A DNA stretch of 64,000 nt. It comes from Pseudomonas furukawaii (lineage in GTDB: Bacteria; Pseudomonadota; Gammaproteobacteria; Pseudomonadales; Pseudomonadaceae). The stretch's first letter is position 1. Every line of letters begins with the position of its first letter. The stretch covers positions 1,364,001 to 1,428,000 of the forward strand of contig NZ_AP014862.1 in assembly GCF_002355475.1 (NCBI RefSeq), written 5' to 3'. Shown piece after piece: positions 56,852 through 64,000 of the stretch. The translations under genes were made by a program, and so were the position numbers. The notes under the pieces are model-generated. The model did not search any database. It was not told the origin of the DNA and worked only from the letters and a program-made list of their open reading frames with translations.

Positions 56852-57202
56852 TCAGATCAGCCCTGAGCCCGCGTCTTCATCATCATCCACGATCAGCCGG
56901 GAAATACCGCCCAGGGCTTCCCGCGCCTGGTTCCGGCTGAGCAGCTTGGACTGCGCGGCCGGGGGCAGGTCGGTGATGCGGATGATGCCTTTGGTCATCA
57001 GCACGGTGATGAGGTCATCGAGCACCCGGATCATGTCCAGGTCGCTCTGCTTCAACTGAAGCAGGCTGCTCTGCATGGCGAGATTGGCGTACCAGGCCTG
57101 GATCTCCTGGTCATCGGCGGGCAGTTGGCCGGTCATTTCGGCGAACTCGGCCGCTTCGACGCGGACCAGCTTTCCTTCTTCGTCGCGCTGGATGTAGAGC
57201 AT
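56852..57202 (-). CDS. small conserved Pseudomonas protein (mis-named tryptophan synthase beta-like)
   Basis: A 116-residue acidic protein: MLYIQRDEEGKLVRVEAAEFAEM, then IQAWYANLAMQSSLLQLKQSDLDMIRVLDDLITVLMTKGIIRITDLP, and an acidic tail. In many genomes it is called 'tryptophan synthase subunit beta like protein', but it lacks any PLP or catalytic motif, so that name should not be used. Function unknown. The ATG at 57202 is the conserved start. It lies between lapD and the adhesin gene, 86 bp past the adhesin stop and on the same strand as it. Confidence 0.8.
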   Translation of the reverse strand: MLYIQRDEEGKLVRVEAAEFAEMTGQLPADDQEIQAWYANLAMQSSLLQLKQSDLDMIRVLDDLITVLMTKGIIRITDLPPAAQSKLLSRNQAREALGGISRLIVDDDEDAGSGLI

Positions 57203-57249
57203 GGTGGGTCTCCCTGGAGGATGCCGCAGCATGAAGGCTGACATCGGCC

Positions 57250-57277
57250 CTCCGCAACCGTCTGCACGGTTGCGGAG
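57250..57277 (-). terminator. 12-bp hairpin after the adhesin gene
   Basis: CTCCGCAACCGT (57250-57261) pairs perfectly with ACGGTTGCGGAG (57266-57277) around CTGC. There is no T-run, so it could be an mRNA 3' stabiliser, a weak terminator, or both. Confidence 0.55.
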
Positions 57278-57288
57278 AACATCCCTCA

Positions 57289-60200
57289 TCAAGTGTGTTC
57301 GATCTTGACGGTCGTCGGGTCGGCACCTGCGATAAGCGAGTTGACGGAAGAACCACTGAACTGCGAGGCAGCACCTTCCAGGGTGATGGTCAGATCGGCA
57401 CTGTCACCGGCCGGGCTCAGGTGACCGTCCTTGCTCACCAGCAAGGTGGCGTTGCCGGTGTCGCTATCAACGATCAGTTTGAGGAAGTTGTCGATAGTGG
57501 CATTGGTCTCACCCTGTAGCAGGTCACTGAGGTCCAGGCGATCCCCTTCGCTCATGTTGAAGTCCTTCACCACATCCTGGGCCGGGGCGCCGGCTACGCC
57601 AGCATCTCCGGACTTCCAGACGAAGGTGTCGGCGCCGCCCTGGCCCCAGAGGATGTCGTCGCCCTGGCCGCCTATCAGCAGATCCTTGCCCTCGCCACCG
57701 AAGAGGGTGTCGTTGCCGGCACCGCCATTGAGCACGTCATCGCCGTCGCCCGCTTGCAGCAGGTCGGCCTGCGAGCTGCCCATCAGGGAGTCGCTGCCGG
57801 TGGTGCCCTGCAGCGTGGTGGTCGGATCGATCACCACGTTGAAGTCGGTGGTGGCCTTGTCGCCGGTGCCGTCGGTGACGGTGGCGCCAAGGTTCAGCGT
57901 GGTGGTGGAGTCGTCGTCGGCGCGGGTGACCTTCGTGTAGTCGAGGTTCAACGAGGTGATGGAGAAGTTCGTATCGCTATTGGAACCCGCTGCCCTGATC
58001 TGGATGCTGTCGATACCTGTCGCGTCGGTGATATCGATGGTTGCGCTGTTCCGCGGCACGGTGGTCCAGGTCAGGCCATCGTCGAGGCTGTACTGGGCGG
58101 CTTCGCCACTGCTGGTCAAGCCGCTGATTCCGAAATGCGCGCCTGTGATGGTTACGCCCGGGATCGCCGTCAGCGTGAGGATCAGTACTTCGTTCGCGTT
58201 ACGGTTGATCTCTCCTCTCTCGGTGTTGCCGCTTAGCGAGGAGTCCAGGCCGAGGCCGCCGCTTCTCCAGTACGGGGTGCCATTGGTGCCGCTCAGGGAC
58301 ACCGTGACTTCGCTGGCTGCGCTGCTCGCCACTGCTTTGTTGCCGGAGAGTGAGAAGGAAACCAGGGCGTTGCTGTTCGTGACCTTGGTCGCCTGATCCA
58401 GCGTGCCCAGCATTTGCACCGAATAGGTACCCTTGGCCGCATCGCCGGTGACCTTGAAGATCACCTGATTGGTTCCCTGCTTGACGGCGTCGAGGCTGCC
58501 GTCGGCGTTGGCGCGATAGACCAGGGCGCCGCCGCCGGACGTCAGAGCCATGCTGGTCGGCACGCCACCCACCAATACAGTGCCCTGTACCGGCTGGCCG
58601 TTCAGGGAGCTGTCGTCGGGGGCGGTGATCTTCACCGAGGCGCCGCTGAGATCTCGACCCGTCTCGATGCCGAGGCTGGCGGTAGCCAGGGTGCCTGATT
58701 CCTGGCTGAGGACTGCGGTCTGTGCAGGCTGTTCCACTTGCGGGGTATAGGGCAGGACCTTTTCCCCATTCAAGGTCACGGTGACGTCCGAGGTCGCCGT
58801 GTCGCCGTCGCCGTCGGTTACCACGTAGTCGAACTTGAGCTTCTCGATCTGATCCGCGTTGAAGTTGTCGCGGGCGGTGCGGCTGACTTCAAAGCGATAA
58901 CGACCATCCGACCAGCCGGTGAAGGTGCCGAACGCGTTGACGATGGTGAAGCTGCCGTCGGCCTGCTGGGTAGCGCCGACCCAAGAGACGCTGGCGTCGC
59001 TGCCATTGACCAGGACATCACCATCGGCACCCGTGGTGGTGACGGTGGAGACGTCGCCACTGTTCAGTGGGAGACCGTCGGTGGATTTCACCACAGCGTA
59101 GAGGTCGAAGGAGGAGGCGGCGTTCTCTTTCGTGCGGATCTCCGTTACCACATTTCCGGTACTCGGATTGAGGAAGCCCTTGATCTCGAACTCGAAGGTG
59201 CGGTCGCCCACGGTGAACTGCCTGACCAGCGTGGAGTTGTCCAGGCGGATGATGTCGTCGTTCGCCGGGTCCTGGGTGCTGGAGGCGTTGTTCGGGGTTT
59301 CGGTGTGGTTGAGCTTGACGGTGTGTTCGACCGTGGTCGGCACGCCATCGATCATCACCGTCAGCTTGACCACCAGGTCGACGCTCCTGAGGGTGGTGCC
59401 GCTGACCGGGAAGTTGTTATGGGTGAAGGTGCCGAGCTTGAAGTCACTGTCGGGCAGGCTCGGTCCGGAGGTGCGGAACGCTTCGTTGTCGACGAAAACG
59501 TAGCCCGACGGGGGATTGTCATCACCCCAGGTGAGCTTGTCCGTGTAGCTGTCAGAGTCGAGGTTCTCTTTGCCGATCGAGGAGGTGCCGCCGCTCGAGT
59601 TGATCGCATTGACGAAACCGGCCTCAAGTCCCGAGATCTTGATGCTGCTCACCGGGATATCAATGGTGATGGCGCCGGGCTGCGCAGTGGGCACGTCGTC
59701 CTGGATCTGAACGGTCAGGGTTCCTGTGCCTTCGTTGTTGTAGGCGTCCTTGACCTTGACGCCGACGTTCAGGTCGAACAGGTCCGCCGAGTTTTTGTCC
59801 GGGTGGTCGATCGGCTTCAGCAGGTTGACCGAGTAGTTGCCCTGGTCGTCGATGGAAATGATGAGCACCGGCTGGGTGCCCGCGTTGCCGGTCAGGGTCT
59901 TGCCGTCGGCGCTCAGGCTCCAGGTGACAGTAGTGTCACCGGATTTCAACGCCGTCCCGCTGGGGGCGACCAGGGTAACGGTGGTCGCCGAGTCGTGGGT
60001 GATGGTGACCTTGCCGGTGGCCTGATTGCTGGTGTCCGCATCCGTGGCGCTCTTCAGGCCGGTTTCCGATACCAGCTTGCTGCCGCCAGTCACCGACGGC
60101 GGAGTGTCCGGCAGATTGCTCACGTTGACGGTGATCTGCGCGGTATCCACCAGGCTGCCGTCGCTGGCGGTGACGGTCAGTACATGCTGCCTGGCGGTCT

Positions 60201-63200
60201 CGTAGTCGAGGCTCTTACCGGGAGCGATGCTGATCACGCCGGTGCCCGGGTCGATCACGAAAATGCCGGTACCGTTGCCGCCGGTGATGCTGTAGGTGAT
60301 GGCCTGGCCTTCAACATCCAGGTCACTGCCGGAGAAGCTGTCGTTGACGTCGAACACCAGGGTGTTCGCGGGCACGTTCTCGTTCATCGAGACGGTGGCG
60401 TCGACGATGTTCGGGGCTTCATTGGTGCCGACGACCTCGACGGTGATGACGTGCTCGGTGCCGTCGGCGGCGGTGACGGTGAAGGTCTCGGTGTGGGTCT
60501 CGCCTTCGGCCAGGGCCTGCACATGGGCGGCGCCGTTGTCGAGGCTGTAGCTCCAGGTGCCGTTGGCGCCGAGGCTGAGGGTGCCGTAGGTGCCGGCCTG
60601 GGTGCTCGGGGTGAAGGCGTTGTCGGTGCCGTCGACATCGGTGGCGGTCAGGGTGCCGCCGGTGGTGAGGGTGGTGTCCTCCTTCACCAGGCCGCTGTCG
60701 GTGCCGCCGATGACGGCGGCTTCATTGGTGCCGACGACCTCGACGGTGATGACGTGCTCGGTGCCGTCGGCGGCGGTGACGGTGAAGGTCTCGGTGTGGG
60801 TCTCGCCTTCGGCCAGGGCCTGCACATGGGCGGCGCCGTTGTCGAGGCTGTAGCTCCAGGTGCCGTTGGCGCCGAGGCTGAGGGTGCCGTAGGTGCCGGC
60901 CTGGGTGCTCGGGGTGAAGGCGTTGTCGGTGCCGTCGACATCGGTGGCGGTCAGGGTGCCGCCGGTGGTGAGGGTGGTGTCCTCCTTCACCAGGCCGCTG
61001 TCGGTGCCGCCGATGACGGCGGCTTCATTGGTGCCGACGACCTCGACGGTGATGACGTGCTCGGTGCCGTCGGCGGCGGTGACGGTGAAGGTCTCGGTGT
61101 GGGTCTCGCCTTCGGCCAGGGCCTGCACATGGGCGGCGCCGTTGTCGAGGCTGTAGCTCCAGGTGCCGTTGGCGTCGAGGCTGAGGGTGCCGTAGGTGCC
61201 GGCCTGGGTGCTCGGGGTGAAGGCGTTGTCGGTGCCGTCGACATCGGTGGCGGTCAGGGTGCCGCCGGTGGTGAGGGTGGTGTCCTCCTTCACCAGGCCG
61301 CTGTCGGTGCCGCCGATGACGGCGGCTTCATTGGTGCCGACGACCTCGACGGTGATGACGTGCTCGGTGCCGTCGGCGGCGGTGACGGTGAAGGTCTCGG
61401 TGTGGGTCTCGCCTTCGGCCAGGGCCTGCACATGGGCGGCGCCGTTGTCGAGGCTGTAGCTCCAGGTGCCGTTGGCGCCGAGGCTGAGGGTGCCGTAGGT
61501 GCCGGCCTGGGTGCTCGGGGTGAAGGCGTTGTCGGTGCCGTCGACATCGGTGGCGGTCAGGGTGCCGCCGGTGGTGAGGGTGGTGTCCTCCTTCACCAGG
61601 CCGCTGTCGGTGCCGCCGATGACGGCGGCTTCATTGGTGCCGACGACCTCGACGGTGATGACGTGCTCGGTGCCGTCGGCGGCGGTGACGGTGAAGGTCT
61701 CGGTGTGGGTCTCGCCTTCGGCCAGGGCCTGCACATGGGCGGCGCCGTTGTCGAGGCTGTAGCTCCAGGTGCCGTTGGCGCCGAGGTTGAGGGTGCCGTA
61801 GGTGCCGGCCTGGGTGCTCGGGGTGAAGGCGTTGTTAGTGCCGTCGACATCGGTGGCGGTCAGGGTGCCGCCGGTGGTGAGGGTGGTGTCCTCCTTCACC
61901 AGGCCGCTGTCGGTGCCGCCGATGACGGCGGCTTCATTGGTGCCGACGACCTCGACGGTGATGACGTGCTCGGTGCCGTCGGCGGCGGTGACGGTGAAGG
62001 TCTCGGTGTGGGTCTCGCCTTCGGCCAGGGCCTGCACATGGGCGGCGCCGTTGTCGAGGCTGTAGCTCCAGGTGCCGTTGGCGCCGAGGCTGAGGGTGCC
62101 GTAGGTGCCGGCCTGGGTGCTCGGGGTGAAGGCGTTGTCGGTGCCGTCGACATCGGTGGCGGTCAGGGTGCCGCCGGTGGTGAGGGTGGTGTCCTCCTTC
62201 ACCAGGCCGCTGTCGGTGCCGCCGATGACGGCGGCTTCATTGGTGCCGACGACCTCGACGGTGATGACGTGCTCGGTGCCGTCGGCGGCGGTGACGGTGA
62301 AGGTCTCGGTGTGGGTCTCGCCTTCGGCCAGGGCCTGCACATGGGCGGCGCCGTTGTCGAGGCTGTAGCTCCAGGTGCCGTTGGCGCCGAGGCTGAGGGT
62401 GCCGTAGGTGCCGGCCTGGGTGCTCGGGGTGAAGGCGTTGTCGGTGCCGTCGACATCGGTGGCGGTCAGGGTGCCGCCGGTGGTGAGGGTGGTGTCCTCC
62501 TTCACCAGGCCGCTGTCGGTGCCGCCGATGACGGCTGGATCGTTGATCGGGTTTACCGAGATCTGGACGGTGACCGGGTTGGACTCGACGCCGGACTTGT
62601 CCTTGATGGTGTAGGTGAAGCTGTCGCCGCTGGTTTCGCTGCCGTTGTGCTGGTAGCTGACGGTGCCATCGGGATTGACGGTCAGGCTGCCATTGGCCGG
62701 GCCCTGGGTGATGACGATGCTGCCGAGGTCGAGGCCATCGTCCAGGTCGCTGTCGTTGGCCGCCACGTCGATGATGACGGTGCCGCCCTCGTCGACATTG
62801 GTTTCGTCCGCTTCGGCGACCGGGCCGTCGTTGACGGCGCCAACGCTGATGGTGGCGGTGGCCGGGGTGCTGTCTTCCTGGTTCTGGTCGTCGACGGAGG
62901 CGTAGGTGAAGGTGGTCTCGCCGTTCCAGTTGGCGCCGGGCACGAAGGTGACGCTGGCGGCGTTGCCGGTGGCCGGGACGCTGTCGCCGACATTCAGCTG
63001 GGTGCCATTGAGCCACAGGGTGCCATTGGCCGGCAGGTCCTTGATGACGAAGTGGTCGACCGTGCCGTCGAGGTCGGAGCCGCTGAGGCTTACGGCGATG
63101 CCGGTGGCGTCTTCGCTGCCGCTGGCGGAGGTGTTGGCGGTTTCCGGAGCGTCGTTGACGGCGCCGACGGTGATGGTGCCGGTGGCGGGCGTGGCGTCGC

Positions 63201-64000
63201 TCAGGCCTTCGTTGTCGGTGGCGGTGTACTGGAAGCTGGTCTCGCCGTTCCAGTTCGCATCGGGCTTGAAGTAGACAGTCGCGCCGTTGCCGGTGGCCGC
63301 GATGACGCTGGCCAGGGTCAGCGGGAGGGTGGCGGCCGCGTCGCTGTAGAAGGTGCCGTTGGCCGGCAGGGTGGTCAGCTTGAAGCTGGCCACGGTGCCG
63401 TCGACGTCGCTGCCGGCGAGGTTGACGGCGATGAGGCTGTCTTCATTGCCGCTGGCGGTGGTGGCATTGGTTTCCGGGGCGTCGTTGATCGGGTTCACCG
63501 AGATCTGGACGGTGACCGGGTTGGACTCGACGCCGGACTTGTCCTTGATGGTGTAGGTGAAGCTGTCGCCGCTGGTTTCGCTGCCGTTGTGCTGGTAGCT
63601 GACGGTGCCATCGGGATTGACGGTCAGGCTGCCATTGGCCGGGCCCTGGGTGATGACGATGCTGCCGAGGTCGAGGCCATCGTCCAGGTCGCTGTCGTTG
63701 GCCGCCACGTCGATGATGACGGTGCCGCCCTCGTCGACATTGGTTTCGTCCGCTTCGGCGACCGGGCCGTCGTTGTCGGCGCCAACGCTGATGGTGGCGG
63801 TGGCCGGGGTGCTGTCTTCCTGGTTCTGGTCGTCGACGGAGGCGTAGGTGAAGGTGGTCTCGCCGTTCCAGTTGGCGCCGGGCACGAAGGTGACGCTGGC
63901 GGCGTTGCCGGTGGCCGGGACGCTGTCGCCGACATTCAGCTGGGTGCCATTGAGCCACAGGGTGCCATTGGCCGGCAGGTCCTTGATGACGAAGTGGTCG
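57289..64000 (-). CDS. giant RTX/VCBS adhesin, LapA-like, 3' part
   Basis: About 2,237 C-terminal residues are visible; the frame runs off the right edge. From N to C: cadherin-like Ig modules (repeat of 314 residues), seven nearly identical 101-residue VCBS units (VIGGTDSGLVKEDTTL...VEVVGTNE), another cadherin-type domain (APNIVDATVSMNENVP), a choice-of-anchor-K-like domain (GDDNPPSGYVFVDNEAF), RTX nonapeptides (GGAGNDTLFGGEGKDLLIGG), and a C-terminal type I secretion signal. It is a surface adhesin secreted through a type I system and held by an N-terminal retention module not seen here. Convergence with lapG-lapD identifies it as their likely substrate. Confidence 0.92.
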   Translation of the reverse strand, partial: DHFVIKDLPANGTLWLNGTQLNVGDSVPATGNAASVTFVPGANWNGETTFTYASVDDQNQEDSTPATATISVGADNDGPVAEADETNVDEGGTVIIDVAANDSDLDDGLDLGSIVITQGPANGSLTVNPDGTVSYQHNGSETSGDSFTYTIKDKSGVESNPVTVQISVNPINDAPETNATTASGNEDSLIAVNLAGSDVDGTVASFKLTTLPANGTFYSDAAATLPLTLASVIAATGNGATVYFKPDANWNGETSFQYTATDNEGLSDATPATGTITVGAVNDAPETANTSASGSEDATGIAVSLSGSDLDGTVDHFVIKDLPANGTLWLNGTQLNVGDSVPATGNAASVTFVPGANWNGETTFTYASVDDQNQEDSTPATATISVGAVNDGPVAEADETNVDEGGTVIIDVAANDSDLDDGLDLGSIVITQGPANGSLTVNPDGTVSYQHNGSETSGDSFTYTIKDKSGVESNPVTVQISVNPINDPAVIGGTDSGLVKEDTTLTTGGTLTATDVDGTDNAFTPSTQAGTYGTLSLGANGTWSYSLDNGAAHVQALAEGETHTETFTVTAADGTEHVITVEVVGTNEAAVIGGTDSGLVKEDTTLTTGGTLTATDVDGTDNAFTPSTQAGTYGTLSLGANGTWSYSLDNGAAHVQALAEGETHTETFTVTAADGTEHVITVEVVGTNEAAVIGGTDSGLVKEDTTLTTGGTLTATDVDGTNNAFTPSTQAGTYGTLNLGANGTWSYSLDNGAAHVQALAEGETHTETFTVTAADGTEHVITVEVVGTNEAAVIGGTDSGLVKEDTTLTTGGTLTATDVDGTDNAFTPSTQAGTYGTLSLGANGTWSYSLDNGAAHVQALAEGETHTETFTVTAADGTEHVITVEVVGTNEAAVIGGTDSGLVKEDTTLTTGGTLTATDVDGTDNAFTPSTQAGTYGTLSLDANGTWSYSLDNGAAHVQALAEGETHTETFTVTAADGTEHVITVEVVGTNEAAVIGGTDSGLVKEDTTLTTGGTLTATDVDGTDNAFTPSTQAGTYGTLSLGANGTWSYSLDNGAAHVQALAEGETHTETFTVTAADGTEHVITVEVVGTNEAAVIGGTDSGLVKEDTTLTTGGTLTATDVDGTDNAFTPSTQAGTYGTLSLGANGTWSYSLDNGAAHVQALAEGETHTETFTVTAADGTEHVITVEVVGTNEAPNIVDATVSMNENVPANTLVFDVNDSFSGSDLDVEGQAITYSITGGNGTGIFVIDPGTGVISIAPGKSLDYETARQHVLTVTASDGSLVDTAQITVNVSNLPDTPPSVTGGSKLVSETGLKSATDADTSNQATGKVTITHDSATTVTLVAPSGTALKSGDTTVTWSLSADGKTLTGNAGTQPVLIISIDDQGNYSVNLLKPIDHPDKNSADLFDLNVGVKVKDAYNNEGTGTLTVQIQDDVPTAQPGAITIDIPVSSIKISGLEAGFVNAINSSGGTSSIGKENLDSDSYTDKLTWGDDNPPSGYVFVDNEAFRTSGPSLPDSDFKLGTFTHNNFPVSGTTLRSVDLVVKLTVMIDGVPTTVEHTVKLNHTETPNNASSTQDPANDDIIRLDNSTLVRQFTVGDRTFEFEIKGFLNPSTGNVVTEIRTKENAASSFDLYAVVKSTDGLPLNSGDVSTVTTTGADGDVLVNGSDASVSWVGATQQADGSFTIVNAFGTFTGWSDGRYRFEVSRTARDNFNADQIEKLKFDYVVTDGDGDTATSDVTVTLNGEKVLPYTPQVEQPAQTAVLSQESGTLATASLGIETGRDLSGASVKITAPDDSSLNGQPVQGTVLVGGVPTSMALTSGGGALVYRANADGSLDAVKQGTNQVIFKVTGDAAKGTYSVQMLGTLDQATKVTNSNALVSFSLSGNKAVASSAASEVTVSLSGTNGTPYWRSGGLGLDSSLSGNTERGEINRNANEVLILTLTAIPGVTITGAHFGISGLTSSGEAAQYSLDDGLTWTTVPRNSATIDITDATGIDSIQIRAAGSNSDTNFSITSLNLDYTKVTRADDDSTTTLNLGATVTDGTGDKATTDFNVVIDPTTTLQGTTGSDSLMGSSQADLLQAGDGDDVLNGGAGNDTLFGGEGKDLLIGGQGDDILWGQGGADTFVWKSGDAGVAGAPAQDVVKDFNMSEGDRLDLSDLLQGETNATIDNFLKLIVDSDTGNATLLVSKDGHLSPAGDSADLTITLEGAASQFSGSSVNSLIAGADPTTVKIEHT
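60418..62538 (-). repeat. seven tandem 303-bp VCBS units
   Basis: Seven in-frame units of exactly 303 bp (101 codons) are almost identical. The differences I found are single bases near 61175 and 61787 and a two-base change at 61836-61837. Encoded units differ only as SLDANG, NLGANG and TNNAF. Such identity shows recent expansion or repeated gene conversion and predicts copy-number variation between strains. Confidence 0.95.
62541..64000 (-). repeat. 942-bp higher-order repeat of cadherin-like modules
   Basis: The segment 62541-63058 recurs at 63483-64000, an offset of 942 bp (314 codons). I noticed two base differences (near 62553/63495 and 62833/63775). Each period contains two or three Ig-like modules (ETTFTYASVDDQNQ; DEGGTVIIDVAANDSDLDDG; ETSFQYTATDNEG). 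The second copy continues outside the window, so the number of copies is unknown. Confidence 0.85.

Noticed and set aside
56852..57202. Tryptophan synthase beta subunit
   Set aside because: The name is attached to this small family in databases, but the protein is only 116 residues and lacks the PLP-binding lysine motif.
60590..62614. Series of identical ~87-codon plus-strand frames
   Set aside because: They are antisense images of the seven VCBS units and repeat with the same 303-bp period.

Overview
The window is about 64 kb of GC-rich chromosome from a Pseudomonas (sensu lato). Three lines of evidence point there. The Fur-, ArgR-, FliA- and TtgR-type control sites have Pseudomonas form. 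A run of housekeeping genes at about 26.3-38.6 kb (ABC ATPase, argF, grxD, bfrB, bfd, peroxiredoxin, rnt, pyrC, motY, argG, gloA) follows the order I know from P. aeruginosa. REP-type palindromes of Pseudomonas style are scattered between genes. I cannot name the species from sequence alone. There is no prophage, IS element, tRNA, rRNA or CRISPR array that I can support.

Layout. 0-7 kb: the 3' end of an acetate permease, small membrane proteins, an SDR oxidoreductase, a CynX/NimT-type MFS transporter, a lipoprotein with two HKD (phospholipase D/cardiolipin synthase) motifs, and a small DUF3077-like gene behind a strongly folded leader. 7-13.6 kb: a complete TtgABC/MexAB-OprM-type multidrug efflux operon, divergent from its TetR-family repressor, with the operator embedded in the promoter. 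14-18.4 kb: a type I secretion operon of AprDEF/PrtDEF type with no substrate gene beside it. 18.4-25.3 kb: metR, a hydrolase, and a rearranged glycerol regulon (glpD and glpR on one strand, ybaK and glpK on the other) with GlpR-like boxes and no glpF. 25.4-38.6 kb: the conserved arginine/iron/redox/pyrimidine block. 38.7-43.1 kb: a GAF protein with a dead GGDEF domain, modBC with a ModE-like box but no modA, and a membrane diguanylate cyclase.

43.2-51.5 kb is a six-gene operon usually annotated as urea carboxylase plus urea-carboxylase-associated proteins plus an ABC transporter. Its leader carries the conserved core of a guanidine-I (ykkC) riboswitch. I therefore read it as a guanidine uptake and degradation operon: guanidine ABC transporter, two-subunit carboxyguanidine deiminase and guanidine carboxylase. 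A sigma-54-like promoter lies upstream. Nine leader bases could pair with the ribosome-binding region of the first gene, which suggests translational control. The last enzyme of the route, allophanate hydrolase, is not in the window.

51.7-64 kb is an accessory and surface region: a Tyr/Arg/Asp/His-rich lipoprotein, a BRO-N protein, an array of eight 107-bp palindromic repeat units, and a Lap biofilm module. The module has the LapG protease, the LapD c-di-GMP receptor and, convergent with them, the 3' part (over 2,200 residues) of a giant RTX/VCBS adhesin that runs off the right edge. The adhesin contains seven almost identical 303-bp units and part of a 942-bp higher-order repeat. LapD and LapG would control release of this adhesin in response to c-di-GMP, so the diguanylate cyclase at 41.6-43.1 kb is a possible upstream partner.
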